DNA of 64,000 bases from Xanthomonas sp. DAR 34887 (lineage in GTDB: Bacteria > Pseudomonadota > Gammaproteobacteria > Xanthomonadales > Xanthomonadaceae). Location: positions 4,689,001 through 4,753,000 of the forward strand of contig NZ_CP162490.1 of NCBI RefSeq assembly GCF_041245805.1. Reading direction: 5' to 3'. Positions 54,372 through 63,094 of the stretch are shown piece by piece; position 1 is the first letter of the stretch, and the number at the start of each line of letters is the position of its first letter. Both the position numbers and the translations under genes were made by a program. Under the pieces are notes generated by a model. It had not been told where the DNA came from. It did no database searches and was given only the letters and a program-made list of their open reading frames with translations.

Positions 54372-55007
54372 TCATTCCGCCAGCTGCGCCGCATCCACCA
54401 CCTGCACGCCGCCGCGCGGACGCAGGGCGTGGTCGACCAGCGCGGCGGCGATGCGCGCGGCGGGGTTGATCCGGTAGCGTCGCGGCAACAGCGGCCCGAG
54501 CAACCCGAGCACGGCCGCGGCGGCGCGCTCGGCCGTGCGCGGTTGCGCGCGCTCGCCGCCGATCAGGCCCGGGCGCACCAACGCGAGCGACGGATAGCCC
54601 AACGCCTGCAGGTCGCGCTCCAGTTCGCCCTTGACCCGGTTGTAGAACACACGCGACTGCGGATCGGCGCCCAGCGCGGAATTCAACGCGAACGCGTTGG
54701 CCCCGTGCTGCCGCGCCAGCCGCGCGATCGTCAGCGGATAGGCGTGATCGACGCGGCGGAACGCCTCGCGCGAGCCGGCCTGCTTCATCGTGGTGCCGAG
54801 TGCGCAGATCACCGCGTCGGCTTGCCACCACGGCGCCTGCGCCGGCAATTGCTCGAAATCGACCAACGGGTTGCCCAGCTTGGCGTGCACGACATCCAGC
54901 GTGCGCCGGGTCGGGGCGATCACCGCGCTGCACTCCGGCGCGGCGAGCAATTGCGCCAACACGTGCGAACCGACCAGACCAGTGGCCCCGGCGAGCAGGA
55001 TCTTCAT
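54372..55007 (-). CDS. NAD(P)H-binding atypical SDR protein
   Basis: A 211-residue Rossmann-fold protein beginning MKILLAGATGLVGSHVL, the TGxxGxxG-type loop (GATGLVG). The motif VFYNRVKGELERDLQ carries a YNRVKGE segment, the group's Tyr-x-x-x-Lys. Such proteins (HTATIP2/YbjT-like) bind NADPH, and roles range from quinone reduction to regulation. The ATG at 55007 is preferred. It faces the SDR gene with 205 bases between stops, in which I see nothing. Confidence 0.82.
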   Translation of the reverse strand: MKILLAGATGLVGSHVLAQLLAAPECSAVIAPTRRTLDVVHAKLGNPLVDFEQLPAQAPWWQADAVICALGTTMKQAGSREAFRRVDHAYPLTIARLARQHGANAFALNSALGADPQSRVFYNRVKGELERDLQALGYPSLALVRPGLIGGERAQPRTAERAAAAVLGLLGPLLPRRYRINPAARIAAALVDHALRPRGGVQVVDAAQLAE

Positions 55008-55108
55008 CGAAAGCGCCCTCGCGCGATGGAGGGACGACGCTACGCCGGGCGCAGGCACTTGGGCAAGCTGCGGTCGGTGTGCGGGTTCGACCGGCGTCTG
55101 GATCCATG

Positions 55109-55373
55109 AGGCGCTTCGCGCCGGACCCTCACCCCAACCCCTCTCCCGGTGGGAGAGGGGCTATGGCGCTTCCCTTCTCCCATCGGGAGAAAGTGCCCCG
55201 CAGGGGCGGATGAGGGTACGGGCGAAGCCGCGTGCACCCAAACTCCGCGAGACGCTTTCGCGCCGTACCCTCACCCCAACCCCTCTCCCGGTGGGAGAGG
55301 GGCTATGGCTGTTCCTTCTCCCACCGGGAGAAGGTGCCCCGAAGGGGCGGATGAGGGTACGGGCGAAGCCTGG
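55109..55373. repeat. Two tandem copies of the GGGAGAGGGG repeat, inverted orientation
   Basis: Two consecutive units hold ACCCTCACCCCAACCCCTCT-type sequence, a hairpin CCCTCTCCCGGTGGGAGAGG, then TTCTCCCATCGGGAGAA and GGGGCGGATGAGGGTACGGG. They are the reverse-complement family of 42867-43185. They fill most of the gap between the NAD(P)H-binding gene and the sugar kinase; the remaining 140 bases carry no supported signal apart from the kinase ribosome binding site. Confidence 0.85.
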
Positions 55374-55517
55374 CACCCTCCGACACGAAGCATGCCCGCA
55401 CCAACCAGCCGCGATCCCGCAGCGCCGCGCATGGTCGCCGCGCTGCGGCTTGTACGCCACAATAGCCGCCCATCGCGCCAGCCCCGGCGCCGCTGCAGCC
55501 AACCGAGGAGCCGTTCG

Positions 55518-56444
55518 ATGTTCGTGGTGTGTGGAGAGGCCCTGTACGACATCTTCATCGACGGCTACGCCGGTACCTCGGTCGGCATGACCGCGCGCCA
55601 GGGCGGCTCGCCGTTCAACGTCGCGATCGGCCTGGCCCGGCTCGGCACGCCGTCGGCGCTGTTCACCGGCCTGTCCACCGACCCGCTCGGCCGCCAGCTG
55701 CGCAGCACCCTGGAACGCGAGGGCGTGGCGCTGCAGCACTGCATCGACAAGCGCGAGGCGACCACCCTGGTAATGGTCGCGCTGGACGCGCAGGGCGTGC
55801 CCAACTATTCGTTCTACGGCACCGGCTGCGCCGACCGCGCGCTGACCGCCGCCGACCTGCCGACGCTCGACACCACGGTCGGCGGCCTGCATTTCGGCTC
55901 CTACACCCTGGTCGCCGAGACCACCGCCAGCACCTTCCAGGCCCTGGCCGAGCGCGAACGCGCGCAGCGGCTGATCTCGCTGGATCCGAACGTGCGGCCG
56001 ACGGTGGAGCCGGACATGGCGGTGTGGCGGGCGCGGCTGGATCGCTGGATCGCGCTGGCGCACGTGGTCAAGGTCAGCCAGGAAGACATCGAGCTGCTGT
56101 ACCCGCAGCAGGATCCGTTCGCGGTCGCGCGCGGCTGGCTGCAGCAAGGCCCGTCGCTGGTGGTGATGACCCTGGGCGGCGACGGCGCGGTGGCCTGGCG
56201 CGGCGACGCCGAGGCGCGCGTGGCCGGGCGCGCGGTGCAGGTGGCCGATACCGTCGGCGCCGGCGACAGCTTCCAGGCCGCGCTGCTGCACCAGTTGCCC
56301 GACCTGGCGGCGCTCGCCGCGCTGGACCCGTCGGCGCCGGCGCTGCAGCACCTGCTGGACTTCTGCGTGGCCGCCGCGGCGATCAACTGCACCCGCGCCG
56401 GCGCCAACCCGCCCAGCCTGGACGAGGTCCGCGCCGCGCTCTAA
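55518..56444 (+). CDS. PfkB-family sugar kinase
   Basis: A 308-residue ribokinase-fold kinase. The N-terminal GEALYDIFIDG and GGSPFNVAIGLARLG segments are typical of fructokinases, and the ATP/catalytic motif is DTVGAGDSFQAALL (Asp base in GAGD). It phosphorylates a sugar, most likely fructose by similarity of the N-terminal part; certainty is limited. GAGGAG lies eight bases before the ATG. It stands alone on the plus strand. Confidence 0.9.
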   Translation: MFVVCGEALYDIFIDGYAGTSVGMTARQGGSPFNVAIGLARLGTPSALFTGLSTDPLGRQLRSTLEREGVALQHCIDKREATTLVMVALDAQGVPNYSFYGTGCADRALTAADLPTLDTTVGGLHFGSYTLVAETTASTFQALAERERAQRLISLDPNVRPTVEPDMAVWRARLDRWIALAHVVKVSQEDIELLYPQQDPFAVARGWLQQGPSLVVMTLGGDGAVAWRGDAEARVAGRAVQVADTVGAGDSFQAALLHQLPDLAALAALDPSAPALQHLLDFCVAAAAINCTRAGANPPSLDEVRAAL

Positions 56445-56862
56445 GGGCGCATCATCGAACGCCGGCAGGTCGCCTGCGTCTGCCGGAGTGCCAGCCGCTG
56501 CCGCGTGACGCGATGCCCGATTGGGGATCGAGCCGCGCAGCGCCGGCCGCAGCCGCCCCGTGCGCTTGCTGCGCGCATGCTTCGCCATGTGGTCTTCCGC
56601 GCGTAGGCATTTTGCCGCACGTCCCAGTTCTCTCTTGCGATGCACGCACATGCGAGAGCTAGGCGATCGAAGCGGCCGGCAGCGCTGGCCGCATGCGCGG
56701 CAAGAAGGCGTGGACAAGCGGACACCCGCCCATGCCGCAGCGATGGTTGGGCGCGCCGCCGGCTCAAGCGCACGCCGCCAGCGCCGATATCCTGTACCTG
56801 AGCATCGCCATGGGCGCCGCGTTTGCGGCAGGGCGGTGGTTCCATTGGGAGGAAGCGAGCGC
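56445..56862. other. Gene-free gap between the sugar kinase and the GGDEF gene
   Basis: A hairpin CCGGCAG...CTGCCGG (about 56461-56486) follows the kinase stop. The rest shows no supported reading frame, promoter or repeat. Short open frames here lack ribosome binding sites. Confidence 0.5.
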
Positions 56863-58452
56863 ATGCCGGATCAACGCGACGAGCCGCCTGCAGGCGGGCT
56901 GCGCAAGCTGCTGTCGCCACGCAAGCGCGAACCGGCGGCAGCGACCGCTTCGGCGGTGGCGCGGCGTGGCGCGCACGCTGCCGCGCCCGCGGCGCCGGGC
57001 GAGCACGCCGATCCGGCCGCGGCCACCGCGGCGCTGATCCGCCTGTTCAACCACGCCCACCAGCCGCTGGAGCTGCTCGGCGCCTTCGCCGACGGCATGG
57101 CCAGCCTGCACGGCGAACTCGGCGACATGGGCCGGCGTCTGCAGTCGGCGGCGGCCAGCGCCGACTGGCCCAGCTACGGGCGCGCGCTGCGCCAGCTGAT
57201 CGACAAATACATCCGCACCATCGACGTCGGCGATCCGCTGGCCGGACCCAGCGATCCCGAACGCCTGCGCGACCTGCTGCGCCAGGCGATCGCCGGCGCG
57301 CTGGCTTCGCTGCTGCACAACCTGCCGGAACTGGCCAACGAATCGGAGGCCACCGGCGAGGCGCTGCGCCAATGGCGACCGGGCCTGCCGCTGGAGCCGG
57401 TGGCGCAGCGCGTGCGCGAGCTGTGCCACCAGATCGCGCTGCGCGCCAGCGACAGCCAGGAGCAGCAGACGCTGCTGCTGAGCCTGTTCGACCTGCTGCT
57501 GGAGAACGTCGGCGAGCTGCTCGACGACACCAGCTGGCTGCAGGGCCAGATCGCGGTGGTGCGCGACATGATCAGCGGCCCGCTGGACCGCTATTCGATC
57601 GAGGAAGCGCGCAGCAGCCTGCGCGAGGTGATCTACAAGCAGGGCCTGCTGAAGCAGGGCATCGCCGAGTCCAAGGAGGCGATGAAGGACATGATGGTGT
57701 CCTTCGTCGAAAACCTGGACGGCATGGCGATCAGTACCAGCGAGTTCCACGACCGCATCGCCGACTATTCGCAGACCATCCGCGACGCACGCAGCATCGC
57801 CGACCTCAACCGCCTGCTGCAGGAAGTGCTGCAGGACACCGGCCACGTGCAACAGCAGGCGCTGCGCGCGCGCGACCACCTGATCGCCGCGCGCCAGGAA
57901 GTGGACGCGGCCGAGCAGCGCATCCTGCGCCTGGAACAGGAGCTGCAGGACGTCAGCGGGCTGGTGCGGGTGGACCAGCTCACCGGTGCCCTCAACCGGC
58001 GCGGACTGGAAGAATTGTTCGCGCGCGAATTGGCGCGCACCGAGCGCAGCGCGCAGCCGCTGTGCGTGGCGATGCTGGACCTGGACGACTTCCGCAAGCT
58101 CAACGAGACCTACGGCCATCCCGGCGGCGATGCCGCGCTGCGCCATGTGGTCGAGGTGGCACGCACCACCTTGCGCGGCAGCGATGCGATCGCGCGCTTC
58201 GGCGGCGAGGAATTCCTGCTGCTGATGCCCGACTGCACCATCTTCGAGGCGTCCGCGGCGGTGACCCGGGTGCAGCGCGCGCTGGCCCAGCGCGCGATGG
58301 TGCACGAGGACCAGCGCGTGTTCGTCAGCTTCAGCGCCGGCGTGGCACTGCGCCGCGCCGGCGAGACCCCGGACGTGCTGGTCAAGCGCGCCGACCGGGC
58401 GCTGTACGAGGCCAAGAAGGCCGGCAAGAACCGGGTGGTGTCGGCGGATTAG
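56863..58452 (+). CDS. GGDEF diguanylate cyclase
   Basis: A 529-residue cytoplasmic protein. Residues about 55-365 are helical with no transmembrane segment, apparently a sensory or coiled-coil domain (for example EAMKDMMVSFVENLDGMA and heptads to about 360). The GGDEF domain is about 365-529, with the active-site GGEEF at 447-451 and the inhibitory I-site RGSD five residues before it. It should make cyclic di-GMP and be product-inhibited. The signal is unknown. GGGAGGAAG precedes the ATG. Cyclic di-GMP is the ligand that silences Clp, coded in the same window. Confidence 0.94.
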   Translation: MPDQRDEPPAGGLRKLLSPRKREPAAATASAVARRGAHAAAPAAPGEHADPAAATAALIRLFNHAHQPLELLGAFADGMASLHGELGDMGRRLQSAAASADWPSYGRALRQLIDKYIRTIDVGDPLAGPSDPERLRDLLRQAIAGALASLLHNLPELANESEATGEALRQWRPGLPLEPVAQRVRELCHQIALRASDSQEQQTLLLSLFDLLLENVGELLDDTSWLQGQIAVVRDMISGPLDRYSIEEARSSLREVIYKQGLLKQGIAESKEAMKDMMVSFVENLDGMAISTSEFHDRIADYSQTIRDARSIADLNRLLQEVLQDTGHVQQQALRARDHLIAARQEVDAAEQRILRLEQELQDVSGLVRVDQLTGALNRRGLEELFARELARTERSAQPLCVAMLDLDDFRKLNETYGHPGGDAALRHVVEVARTTLRGSDAIARFGGEEFLLLMPDCTIFEASAAVTRVQRALAQRAMVHEDQRVFVSFSAGVALRRAGETPDVLVKRADRALYEAKKAGKNRVVSAD

Positions 58453-58471
58453 CGCCGGCGCTGCCGGCGCA

Positions 58472-58559
58472 GGAATCGAGAATCGGGAATGGGGAATCGC
58501 AACAGCGCGATCCGCCGGACCGCTCTTACGATTCCCTATTCCCCTTTCCCGATTCCCGG
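58472..58559. repeat. GGGAATCG-type inverted repeat
   Basis: GAATCGAGAATCGGGAATGG (58473-58492) and its partner CGATTCCCTATTCCCCTTTC region (58529-58548) are imperfect inverted arms joined by 30 bases. This short GGGAATC family differs from the REP elements. It overlaps the 3' end of the DUF808 gene, whose last codons and stop lie inside the right arm. Confidence 0.75.
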
Positions 58560-59455
58560 CTTCCAAGCAGCTTCTGAAACAACAACACCGCCCCAAGCAC
58601 CAGCGCGCCGGCGACGATGCCGACCAGCGCATTGCCCAGATTGAGCACGACGCCGCTCCAGGCGCCCTGCGGCGCGATGCCTTCGAGCGCGTGGTGCAGC
58701 GGGCCGATGCTGTGCACCAGGATGCCGCCGCCGACCAGGAACATCGCCGCGGTACCGGCGATCGACAGGACCCGCATCAGCCAGGGCGCCAGCCACAGGA
58801 TGCCGCGGCCGATCGCCGCGGCAGCGGCGCCCTTGCGGGTCAGGTACAGGCCCAGGTCGTCGAGCTTGACGATGCCGGCGACCAGGCCGTAGACGCCGAC
58901 CGTCATCGCCAGCGCGATCGCCACCAGCACCATGAGCTGCTGGGAGATCGGCACCCCGGCGACCACGCCCAGCGACAGCACGATGATCTCGGCGGAGAGG
59001 ATGAAATCGGTGCGGATCGCGCCCTTCACCTTGTCCTTCTCCAGCGCGACCACGTCCACCTTCGCGTCGGCCAGCGCCTGCAGCTTTTGCGCATGGCGCT
59101 GCGCGTCCTCGTCCTTGGAATGCAGGAAGCGGTGCGCCAGCTTCTCCACGCCCTCGAAGCACAGGAACGCGCCGCCGACCATCATCAGCGGGGTGATCGC
59201 CCACGGCAGCCAGGCGCTGATCGCCAGCGCCGCCGGCACCAGGATCGCCTTGTTGAGCAGCGAGCCCTTGGCCACCGCCCACACCACCGGCAGTTCGCGG
59301 TCGGCGTTGACCCCGGTGACCTGCTGCGCGTTCAGCGCCAGGTCGTCGCCGAGCACGCCGGCGGTCTTCTTCGCCGCCACCTTGGTCAGGATCGACACGT
59401 CGTCGAGCAATGAGGCGATATCGTCGAGCAGGGTGAACAGGCTGGCGCCGGCCAT
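58526..59455 (-). CDS. DUF808 (YedI-like) membrane protein
   Basis: A 309-residue integral membrane protein. The N-terminal FTLLDDIASLLDDVSILTKVAAKKTAGVLGDDLALNAQ (residues 6-42, quoted as a span) and FLCFEGVEKLAHRFLH are diagnostic of DUF808/YedI. About nine helices follow. Its function is not known. The last dozen residues (GSRESGKGNRES) are encoded by the intergenic GGGAATC repeat, so the C-terminus is not conserved in the family and may have been extended by repeat insertion. The ATG at 59455 is the family start. Confidence 0.9.
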   Translation of the reverse strand: MAGASLFTLLDDIASLLDDVSILTKVAAKKTAGVLGDDLALNAQQVTGVNADRELPVVWAVAKGSLLNKAILVPAALAISAWLPWAITPLMMVGGAFLCFEGVEKLAHRFLHSKDEDAQRHAQKLQALADAKVDVVALEKDKVKGAIRTDFILSAEIIVLSLGVVAGVPISQQLMVLVAIALAMTVGVYGLVAGIVKLDDLGLYLTRKGAAAAAIGRGILWLAPWLMRVLSIAGTAAMFLVGGGILVHSIGPLHHALEGIAPQGAWSGVVLNLGNALVGIVAGALVLGAVLLFQKLLGSRESGKGNRES

Positions 59456-59599
59456 GCGGGGATTCCATTCGGGGGTGAGCGGAGATTCTCGCCGATTCCG
59501 CACGCCCGGTGCGTGAGCGCTGCCGCCCGGGCCTCAGCCGCGCATAACGTCGGCTCGGCTACCGTGCGCGGCAGACATCCGCCGCTGCGAAGGATCCCC

Positions 59600-61228
59600 A
59601 TGGACCAGTTCCTCACCGCTCCCCGCGCCATCGTCGACGACGTGCTCGACGCCGTTGCCGCGCTGCAACCGCTGCTGCGTTCGGACCCGGCCAGCGGCAC
59701 CCGCATCGTGCTGCAGGCCGAGCGCGATCCCGCGCAGGTCGCGGTGTTGTCCGGCGGCGGCGCCGGCCATGAACCGGCGCACGCCGGCTTCGTCGGCCCC
59801 GGCATGCTCAGCGGCGCCATCGCCGGCGACCTGTTCGCCTCGCCGGGGGTGGAGGCGGTGCTGGCGGCGATCCGCGCCTGCGCCGACGCGCCCGGGGTGC
59901 TGCTGGTGATCAAGAACTACACCGGCGACCGGCTCAACTTCGGCCTGGCCGCCGAGCGCGCCCGCGCCGAAGGCATAGCCGTGGCCAGCGTGCTGGTCGC
60001 CGACGACATCGCCCTGCCCGACGCCGCACAGCCGCGCGGCATCGCCGGCACCGTGCTGGTGCACAAGTACGTCGGCCACCTGGCGCGCGAAGGCGTGGCG
60101 CTGGCCGAACTGGCGCAACGCGGCCAGGCCTTCGCCGACCGCCTGCTGTCGCTGGGCATGGCCCTGTCCAGTTGCACCGTGCCCGGCCAGCACGCCGGCC
60201 GCCGCGCGCCGGAGCTGGGCCTGGGCATCCACAACGAACCGGGCACGCGCAAGGTGCAGCCGGCCTCGGTCGAGGACGCGCTGGCGCTGGTGCTGGATCC
60301 GCTGCTGGCCCAGGCCGATGCGCGCTACGGCAGCGACGCGAAACTGGTGCTGATGCTCAACGACCTCGGCGGCTGCTCCACCCAGGAACTGGGCGTGCTG
60401 ACCCGGCTGGCGTTGCAGCGCATCGGCAGCGGGCGGATCGCGCTGATGACGCTGCCGGCGGCGCTGATGACCTCGATGGACATGCACGGCTTCTCGATCA
60501 CCCTGGCGCCGGCCGACGCCGACGTGCTCGCCGCACTGCAATCGCCGGTGCAGACACTGGGCTGGCCGGGCGTGCGCGTGCCGCATGCCCCCACCCACTT
60601 CGCCCCGGCGTTGTCGCGCAGCGACGCGCACCGGCATGGCGGCCGCGACGCGCAACGCGGCGCGGCCCTGGCGCGGGTCGCGCAGGCGCTGATCGCCGCA
60701 CAGGCGGAGCTGGACGCGCTCGACGCGCAAACCGGCGACGGCGATGCCGGCAGCACCTTCGCCGCCGGCGCCCGTGCGCTGCAGCAGGCGCTGGACGAGG
60801 ACGCGCTGGCGACCGGCGAGGCCGCGCCGCTGGCGCACGGCCTGGCGGCGGCGATCGAGCGCAGCATGGGCGGTTCCAGCGGCGTGCTGCTGTCGATCCT
60901 GTTCACCACGGCGGCCACCGAACTGGAGGCCGGGAGCGGCTGGGTGCCGGCCTTGCAGGCCGGCGTGGCGCGGATGCAGCACTACGGCGGCGCGCAGCGC
61001 GGCGATCGGACCATGCTCGACGCGCTGCTGCCGGCGCTGGAGGCCCTGGCGCACGGTGGCAGCGCCGACGACGCGGCGCGTGCGGCGCGCGCCGGCGCCG
61101 ATGCCACCGCGCAGCTGACCCAGGCCCGCGCCGGCCGCTCGGCCGCAGTACCGGCGGACGCGCTGCGCGGCGTGGTCGATCCAGGCGCCGCCGCGGTGGC
61201 GCGCGCCTTCGCGGCATGGAGCCGGTGA
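59600..61228 (+). CDS. ATP-dependent dihydroxyacetone kinase (DhaK-DhaL fusion)
   Basis: A 542-residue single-chain kinase. DhaK domain about 1-325: GGGAGHEPAH (H57), KNYTGDRLNF, and H211 in GLGIHNEPG, which binds dihydroxyacetone covalently. DhaL domain about 345-542: ALDAQTGDGDAGSTF binds Mg-ATP, and GGSSGVLLSIL follows. This is the Citrobacter-type ATP-using enzyme rather than the PTS-dependent three-protein form. It makes dihydroxyacetone phosphate. It has no visible operon partner. Confidence 0.95.
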   Translation: MDQFLTAPRAIVDDVLDAVAALQPLLRSDPASGTRIVLQAERDPAQVAVLSGGGAGHEPAHAGFVGPGMLSGAIAGDLFASPGVEAVLAAIRACADAPGVLLVIKNYTGDRLNFGLAAERARAEGIAVASVLVADDIALPDAAQPRGIAGTVLVHKYVGHLAREGVALAELAQRGQAFADRLLSLGMALSSCTVPGQHAGRRAPELGLGIHNEPGTRKVQPASVEDALALVLDPLLAQADARYGSDAKLVLMLNDLGGCSTQELGVLTRLALQRIGSGRIALMTLPAALMTSMDMHGFSITLAPADADVLAALQSPVQTLGWPGVRVPHAPTHFAPALSRSDAHRHGGRDAQRGAALARVAQALIAAQAELDALDAQTGDGDAGSTFAAGARALQQALDEDALATGEAAPLAHGLAAAIERSMGGSSGVLLSILFTTAATELEAGSGWVPALQAGVARMQHYGGAQRGDRTMLDALLPALEALAHGGSADDAARAARAGADATAQLTQARAGRSAAVPADALRGVVDPGAAAVARAFAAWSR

Positions 61229-61325
61229 CCATCGGCAACGTCTCCCAACAAGACACGCGTGGATCTGTAAGGGCGCTTTCGACAGCGACGAGCGGAATTG
61301 GCCGATTACCTGGCTTCGGAAAACA

Positions 61326-61718
61326 GTCGGGACTGAAGTCCCTCCCACAATGCACCCAGCCGGCGCGCCGCAGGGTCATCTTGTGGAAGGCCCCCAGGGC
61401 GATCGGTCGCGACGAGCGGCGTAGGGAATCGCCATGGCTCCGGCAGTCTGTCGGGGCTGAAGCCCCTCCTATAGTGCACCCAGCCGGCGCTGCGCAGGGT
61501 CGCCCTGTGGGAGCGACTTCAGTCGCGACGAGCGGAGCCGAGAAGCGCGACGGTTTCGGCGACAACGCGGCCTGTGCCCTACGCGGCGTGATCGATTCAG
61601 GCGCCGCGGCGATAGCCCATCTTCGCGGCCCGAAGCCAATACCGCGCTTGTTGTAGGAGCGGCTTCAGCCGCGACAGGCGCTGTCAGCATATCTGTCGCG
61701 GCTGAAGCCGCTCCTACA
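61326..61718. repeat. Cluster of REP elements, three pairs
   Basis: Arms occur at 61326-61349 (diverged GTCGGGACT form) with a degenerate partner near 61382-61413, at 61450-61473 and 61506-61529, and at 61653-61676 and 61695-61718 (the standard 24-base pair). The first two carry the TGCACCCAGCCGGCG-type spacer. The gap 61229-61754 thus holds only repeats between the kinase and the following exported protein. Confidence 0.9.
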
Positions 61719-61754
61719 GGGAACTGCGGTACGCGCGTGCCGCGGGCGCCGATG

Positions 61755-62891
61755 TTACTGCGCGGCCGCCAGCGCCCGCGCCACCGCCTGCAGCGATCCA
61801 CGCACCGAGCCCGGCTGCAGCGGTAACGGCTGGGACTTGCCGCGCACGACCACCTCCATGCGCTGCGGCACGCCCTGGGCGTCGCCGACGATGCGATAGG
61901 TGGTGGCGGCGCGGACGAAACTGAGCGTGTGCCGCGCGGCATCGTAGGCCAAGGCTTCCGCGTCGCCTTCCGGGTACAGCAACTCCACCTGCTGCTGCGC
62001 GCCGATCGCCGCGTAGTACGGCGCGCCGGACGCGCCGTCGCTGTCATTGGCGAACACCACGATGCGCTTGCCGGAGGGCGCCAGGCGGAACTCGAGCAGG
62101 ATCTTGCGCTCGCCCGCGCCGCTGCCGCCGTCCTCGTCCCACAGGTAGTGCTGCTCGGCCACGCGCTTGCCACCCTGGTCGCGGTAGCGCGTTTCCTGGC
62201 TCAATCCCGGCCCCTCGGCCCGGGCGTCGTCGACCATCTCGCGCTGCAGCAGCGGCTTGCCGTCGCGCACGGTGTAGACCGCGAACTGGTGCCAGCAGCA
62301 GCCGTCCTTGGTCATGGTGTGGATCTCGCGCGCCTTCGCGTCCACCTCGAACAGGCCGCAATTGTTCTGCGCCAGTTCGGTGAACTCAGGGCTCGGCGCG
62401 AACCCATCGGCGGTGCCGAGGTACACCTGGTACGACGGGCCGTGGTAGCAGCTGTTCTGCCCGTCCATCAGCGCCAGGTCCTTGATCCCGTCGAAATTGA
62501 AATCGTCGTAGATCAGCACGCTCTGCTCGCCGTACGGCAGTTCGTGCACGTTGGCCTTGGCCTTGCCGCCCTTGGCGTCGGTATCCAGCACCAGCTCGGG
62601 CGAGGCCACCTCGATCAGCGGGGTGGCGTTGCCGCGCGCGAACACGCGCACGATGCCAGGGCGGAACACCTCGTCGTTGTCCTCGATCTCCAGCGTCGCC
62701 CGGTAGCGCGTGGAAAAATCCTGCACCGCGTAGGTGCGGCGCGGGCTGTTGGCGAAGGCCTGCGCATCGAAGCCGCCGTCGGCATCCTGCGGCGCGGCCG
62801 GCGCCGCGGCCGCCAGCGACAGCACGCCCAGCAGGACGAGCGCGCAACGCCGCACGGCACGCACGGGGAGAGGCGCAGGGAACGATCGCAT
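61755..62891 (-). CDS. XAC2610-like exported protein
   Basis: A 378-residue protein with a signal peptide ending near residue 34 (AAAAPAAPQ region), no lipobox. The central segment has YDDFNFDGIKDLALMDG, SYQVYLGTADGF and DGCCWHQFAVYTV, a calcium-binding-like DxNxDG loop and the pattern of the XAC2610-related family. That family includes a periplasmic inhibitor of a T4SS effector in X. citri. This gene has no adjacent effector, so an immunity role is unproven. The ATG at 62891 is the better start, seven residues inside a longer option. Confidence 0.78.
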   Translation of the reverse strand: MRSFPAPLPVRAVRRCALVLLGVLSLAAAAPAAPQDADGGFDAQAFANSPRRTYAVQDFSTRYRATLEIEDNDEVFRPGIVRVFARGNATPLIEVASPELVLDTDAKGGKAKANVHELPYGEQSVLIYDDFNFDGIKDLALMDGQNSCYHGPSYQVYLGTADGFAPSPEFTELAQNNCGLFEVDAKAREIHTMTKDGCCWHQFAVYTVRDGKPLLQREMVDDARAEGPGLSQETRYRDQGGKRVAEQHYLWDEDGGSGAGERKILLEFRLAPSGKRIVVFANDSDGASGAPYYAAIGAQQQVELLYPEGDAEALAYDAARHTLSFVRAATTYRIVGDAQGVPQRMEVVVRGKSQPLPLQPGSVRGSLQAVARALAAAQ

Positions 62892-63094
62892 GGCAGGTCC
62901 TGAAATCGGCACGCCGTGCCGGAGCGGCGGATTCTAGAACAGCCCGCCCAGCGGCCGCATGCCCGATATGCCCCCTGCGCGTTCCGGCGGCGCGGCCGAC
63001 CGGCGCCAGCGGCCGCGGATTCACCGCGCGACGACCCGGCCCCGGCCACACTGGCCGCCATACCCCTGCCACCCGCCACTCCCGGAGCCCCACC

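Noticed and set aside
58472..58559. CRISPR-like short repeats (GGGAATC)
   Set aside because: The units are contiguous and inverted without unique spacers of constant length, and no cas genes lie near.
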